Shown one piece after another: positions 6,393 to 8,628 of a stretch of DNA of 8,628 nucleotides (position 1 is its first letter; the number at the start of each line of letters is the position of its first letter). The translations under genes were made by a program, and so were the position numbers. The notes beneath the pieces are model-generated. The model saw only the letters and a list, made by a program, of their open reading frames with translations. It was not told where the DNA came from and did no database searches. The stretch spans positions 1 through 8,628 of the forward strand of contig JBDLHX010000096.1 in assembly GCA_039715165.1 (NCBI GenBank), in the 5' to 3' direction. Source of the DNA: JAHEEL01 sp039715165. Its GTDB lineage: Bacteria; Actinomycetota; Acidimicrobiia; Spongiisociales; UBA5794.

Positions 6393-7918
6393 GACTCGCC
6401 ACCTCCCTGGACCGAGGCCCCGGTCATGAACGCGCCGAGGTCGCGTGGGGTGACTGCGGCCGGGTCGAGTTCAGCAACCAGGTCGCCACGGAGCATCACC
6501 ACAAGGCGATCCGACAAGCCGATGAGTTCTTCGAGATCGGCCGAGACCAGCACGACGGCAAGTCCGGCGGCCCGGGCGTGCCGGAGTTCCTCCCACACGG
6601 CCGCCTGTGCTCCAACATCGATACCCCGAGTCGGGTGCGCCGCAATCAACAAGGACACGTCCGCCGACATCTCCCGGCCCACAATCAGCTTCTGCTGATT
6701 ACCGCCGGAGAGGGCATGGGCCGCCACCTCAACGCTTGGTGTGCGAACGCCGAACTGTTCAACGACTTTCTTCGTGTGGTCGCGCGCTGAGTCGGCCGTG
6801 ATCCAGAAGCCATTGCGGACGAAAGGTTCCATGCTCTGGTGACCGAGCATCGCGTTCTCCCACAGCGGAAAACTGGAGAGAAGCCCGCGTCTTATCCGAT
6901 CCTCGGGGATGTAACCGATACCGGCCTCGCGGCGGCGGCGCACACTCCACCCCTTCATGATTTCGTTCTCGAGCGAGATCGATCCCCCCGTGAGGGGACG
7001 CATGCCGATGATTGCCTCAACCAGTTCGGCCTGTCCGTTGCCCTCGACTCCGGCGATACCGAGGATCTCTCCTTTGTGCACCTTCAGGGTGACACCGCGC
7101 AGCTTGGGGCTTCCCAGATCGTCGTCTGCGGTCGCTTTGATCGCCTCGAGCACGACGTGGTCGGTGACCGTTGACTCGCGGGTCTCCGGGGTCGGCAACT
7201 CGGAACCGACCATCAGCTCGGCCAGATCCTGTGCGGTGACATCTTCCGGCTTGACGGTGTCGATGGTCTTGCCCGCCCGTATCACGGTGATGGTGTCGGC
7301 GATTTCCAGCACCTCATCGAGCTTGTGGTCGATGAACAAGATGGTGTGGCCTTCGACCTTGAGCTCCCGCATGTTGCGGAACAACTCCTCGACTTCCTGT
7401 GGGACCAGCACCGCGGTGGGTTCGTCGAGGATGAGTATCTTGGCGCCCCGGAACAGGACCTTGATGATCTCCACACGTTGCCGCTCGCCGATTTCCAGAT
7501 TCTCCACGAGATCGTCGGGATCGATCGTGAGCCCGTAAGCCTCACCTACCTCGAGGATGTGGCGGCGGGCCTCGGCGAAGTCGATTACTCCCCGATTGGT
7601 GGGCTCTGATCCCAGGATCACGTTCTCGAGAACGGTGAGGTTGTCGGCGAGCATGAAGTGCTGGTGCACCATGCCGATCTCGAGGGCGATGGCGTCCTTG
7701 GGGGAGTGGAACGTCACTTCTTCGCCATTGACCAGCATGCGCCCCTCGTCGGCGCGTTGCATTCCGTAGAGGATCTTCATCAGGGTGGATTTGCCGGCGC
7801 CGTTCTCGCCGCAGATGGCATGAATTTCGCCCGGGGCGACGTCGAGGTGAACCTTGTCGTTCGCGATCACCCCAGGGAATCTCTTGGTGATCCCATCGAG
7901 TAGCACTGCTGATGCCAT
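6389..7918 (-). CDS. BMP-type (nucleoside) ABC transporter double ATPase, NupO-like
   Basis: This 509-aa protein has two fused ATPase halves and energises the importer from the cytoplasmic side. In the first half, Walker A is GENGAGKST (37-45), the Q-loop has Gln86, the signature is the degenerate LEIGERQR (141-148), Walker B is ILILDEPTAV (161-170) and the switch His is His198. In the second half Walker A is degenerate (GVEGNGQAE at 290-298, no GKS/T), the signature is intact (LSGGNQQK at 403-410), and Walker B reads LLIAAHPTRGID (423-434). This asymmetry is normal for sugar and nucleoside importers, where probably one composite site hydrolyses ATP. I chose the ATG at 7918 because the first beta strand follows at once. 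An in-frame start at 7966 would place coding sequence through the hairpin. A weak AGGCGG lies four bases before the ATG. Confidence 0.94.
   Translation of the reverse strand: MASAVLLDGITKRFPGVIANDKVHLDVAPGEIHAICGENGAGKSTLMKILYGMQRADEGRMLVNGEEVTFHSPKDAIALEIGMVHQHFMLADNLTVLENVILGSEPTNRGVIDFAEARRHILEVGEAYGLTIDPDDLVENLEIGERQRVEIIKVLFRGAKILILDEPTAVLVPQEVEELFRNMRELKVEGHTILFIDHKLDEVLEIADTITVIRAGKTIDTVKPEDVTAQDLAELMVGSELPTPETRESTVTDHVVLEAIKATADDDLGSPKLRGVTLKVHKGEILGIAGVEGNGQAELVEAIIGMRPLTGGSISLENEIMKGWSVRRRREAGIGYIPEDRIRRGLLSSFPLWENAMLGHQSMEPFVRNGFWITADSARDHTKKVVEQFGVRTPSVEVAAHALSGGNQQKLIVGREMSADVSLLIAAHPTRGIDVGAQAAVWEELRHARAAGLAVVLVSADLEELIGLSDRLVVMLRGDLVAELDPAAVTPRDLGAFMTGASVQGGGES
6401..6408 (-). 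promoter_or_regulatory. Strong ribosome-binding site for permease 1
   Basis: AGGGAGGT, identical to the site before permease 2, lies eight bases before the GTG start of permease 1, inside the last codons of the ATPase gene (QGGGES end). It supports the GTG start in the GTGA overlap. Confidence 0.8.
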
Positions 7919-7928
7919 GTATCCGCCT

Positions 7929-7986
7929 ACAACTGAGTGTGGGATCGGACCATAGTCCGATCCCACACAGGATTCGATTCAGTTGT
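7929..7986 (-). promoter_or_regulatory. Long intercistronic hairpin between the binding-protein and ATPase genes
   Basis: The core is a perfect 14-bp inverted repeat (7937-7950 with 7955-7968) around a 4-base loop. A second perfect 8-bp arm pair, 7929-7936 (ACAACTGA) with 7979-7986 (TCAGTTGT), flanks it. The outer pair abuts the core on one side and leaves a 10-base bulge (7969-7978) on the other, giving 22 paired positions. No T-run follows in the transcribed direction, so it is not a classical terminator. It starts ten bases after the binding-protein stop and ends directly against AGGCGG, the weak ribosome-binding site of the ATPase gene. Likely roles are to protect the 3' end of the binding-protein mRNA and to lower expression of the downstream transporter genes. 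Confidence 0.8.
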
Positions 7987-7996
7987 CTCGTGGAGA

Positions 7997-8628
7997 CTAC
8001 GGGGTGGTCGGTACCTCGATTTCACCCGCGATGATCTGAGCCTTGAAGGCATCCAAATCAGCGACGATGTCATCGACAAATCCACCGGACGTGGAATAGC
8101 CGACACCGTCAACCGCAAGGTCGAAGAGCTTGAAACCGCCGGTGAACGCACCGTCGACCTGCTCCTGGATCGTGTTGAAGACGGAGACGCCGACCTGCTT
8201 CAGCATCGAAGTGAGGATGTAGTCCTTCACATCGTCACCTGCGGTCAGGTACTGGTCGGAGTCAACACCGATTGCCCACACCTTGGTTCCGCCTGCCTCG
8301 GAGAATTCCTTGGCTGCCTGGAAGAGGCCTGCGCCCGATCCGCCGGCGGCGTGGTAGACAATGTCGGCGCCACCTTCGAACATCGACTGTGCGATGACCT
8401 TGCCGGAAGCCGGATCGTTGAAGCCGGCGAAGTCGGGCGGCTCGGTGATGTACTGAATGTCGATTTCGATGCCGGGCGTAACGGCGTTTGCCCCGGCGAC
8501 GAAGCCGGCCTCGAACTTCTGGATCAGCTCCATGTTGACGCCACCGATGAAGCCGAGATGGCCCGTGGTGCTCTTCAACGCAGCGGCGGCGCCGACGAGG
8601 AAGGAACCCTGCTCTTCGGCGAAGCCCA
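7997..8628 (-). CDS. BMP-family nucleoside-binding lipoprotein of an ABC importer (C-terminal part)
   Basis: The visible 209 residues are the C-terminal half or more of a BMP (PF02608; PnrA/TmpC/NupN) substrate-binding protein. The reading frame is open to the right edge, where residues GFAEEQGSFLVGAAAAL precede KSTTGHLGFIGG, so the gene starts outside the window; the TTG at 8578 is not its start. The lipoprotein signal, Cys and first lobe are therefore not seen. Family marks, counted from the first full codon, are VNMELIQKFEAGFVAGAN at 30-47, ADIVYHAAGGSGAGLFQAAK at 87-106, AIGVDSDQY at 118-126 and ILTSMLKQVG at 137-146. In PnrA-type proteins this fold binds purine nucleosides. Nucleoside uptake is the best guess here, but the exact ligand cannot be read from the visible part. 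It is the first known gene of the importer operon, followed by a strong hairpin. Confidence 0.93.
   Translation of the reverse strand, partial: GFAEEQGSFLVGAAAALKSTTGHLGFIGGVNMELIQKFEAGFVAGANAVTPGIEIDIQYITEPPDFAGFNDPASGKVIAQSMFEGGADIVYHAAGGSGAGLFQAAKEFSEAGGTKVWAIGVDSDQYLTAGDDVKDYILTSMLKQVGVSVFNTIQEQVDGAFTGGFKLFDLAVDGVGYSTSGGFVDDIVADLDAFKAQIIAGEIEVPTTP

Noticed and set aside
7919..7966. Longer ATPase start at 7966
   Set aside because: The extra 16 codons run through one arm of the long hairpin and precede a standard family N-terminus.

Overview
The window looks like chromosomal DNA from a high-GC Gram-positive bacterium. The GC-rich third codon positions, the radA-disA pair, the K/A/P-rich basic leader at the left edge and the actinobacterial style of the BMP-type ABC permeases all fit Actinomycetota. 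A deep lineage such as Acidimicrobiia is my best guess, but this is inference and no marker gene here settles it. I see no rRNA, tRNA, CRISPR array, insertion sequence or prophage signal. Apart from the partial genes at both edges, every main gene appears intact.

Layout from left to right. Positions 1-93 hold the first 31 codons of a minus-strand gene with a histone-like K/A/P-rich leader. Positions 165-2601 hold a minus-strand genome-maintenance unit, transcribed radA then disA. Positions 2602-2857 hold a compact control region. It contains a heptamer repeat block with an inverted-repeat terminator candidate, a 40-codon single-span membrane protein gene on the minus strand, and a 49-bp divergent spacer. 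Positions 2858-3727 (plus) encode a zinc ribbon-transmembrane-discoidin-like protein, the only main gene on the plus strand. About 200 bp of convergent spacer follows. Positions 3931-8628 (minus) hold a BMP-family nucleoside-type ABC importer operon. In transcription order it is the binding lipoprotein (cut by the right edge), a double ATPase, permease 1 and permease 2.

The importer genes are tightly coupled. The ATPase/permease 1 and permease 1/permease 2 junctions are 4-bp GTGA and ATGA overlaps, each with the same AGGGAGGT ribosome-binding site inside the end of the upstream gene. The binding-protein gene is separated from the ATPase gene by a large near-perfect hairpin, as expected where the binding protein must be made in excess.

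The observations most worth checking are: DisA with two altered signature motifs (DGG for DGA, RFR for RHR); the hairpin that ends against the ATPase ribosome-binding site; the apparently leaderless 40-residue membrane protein beside heptamer repeats; and the uncharacterised zinc ribbon-membrane-discoidin protein. I found no clearly new multi-gene system.
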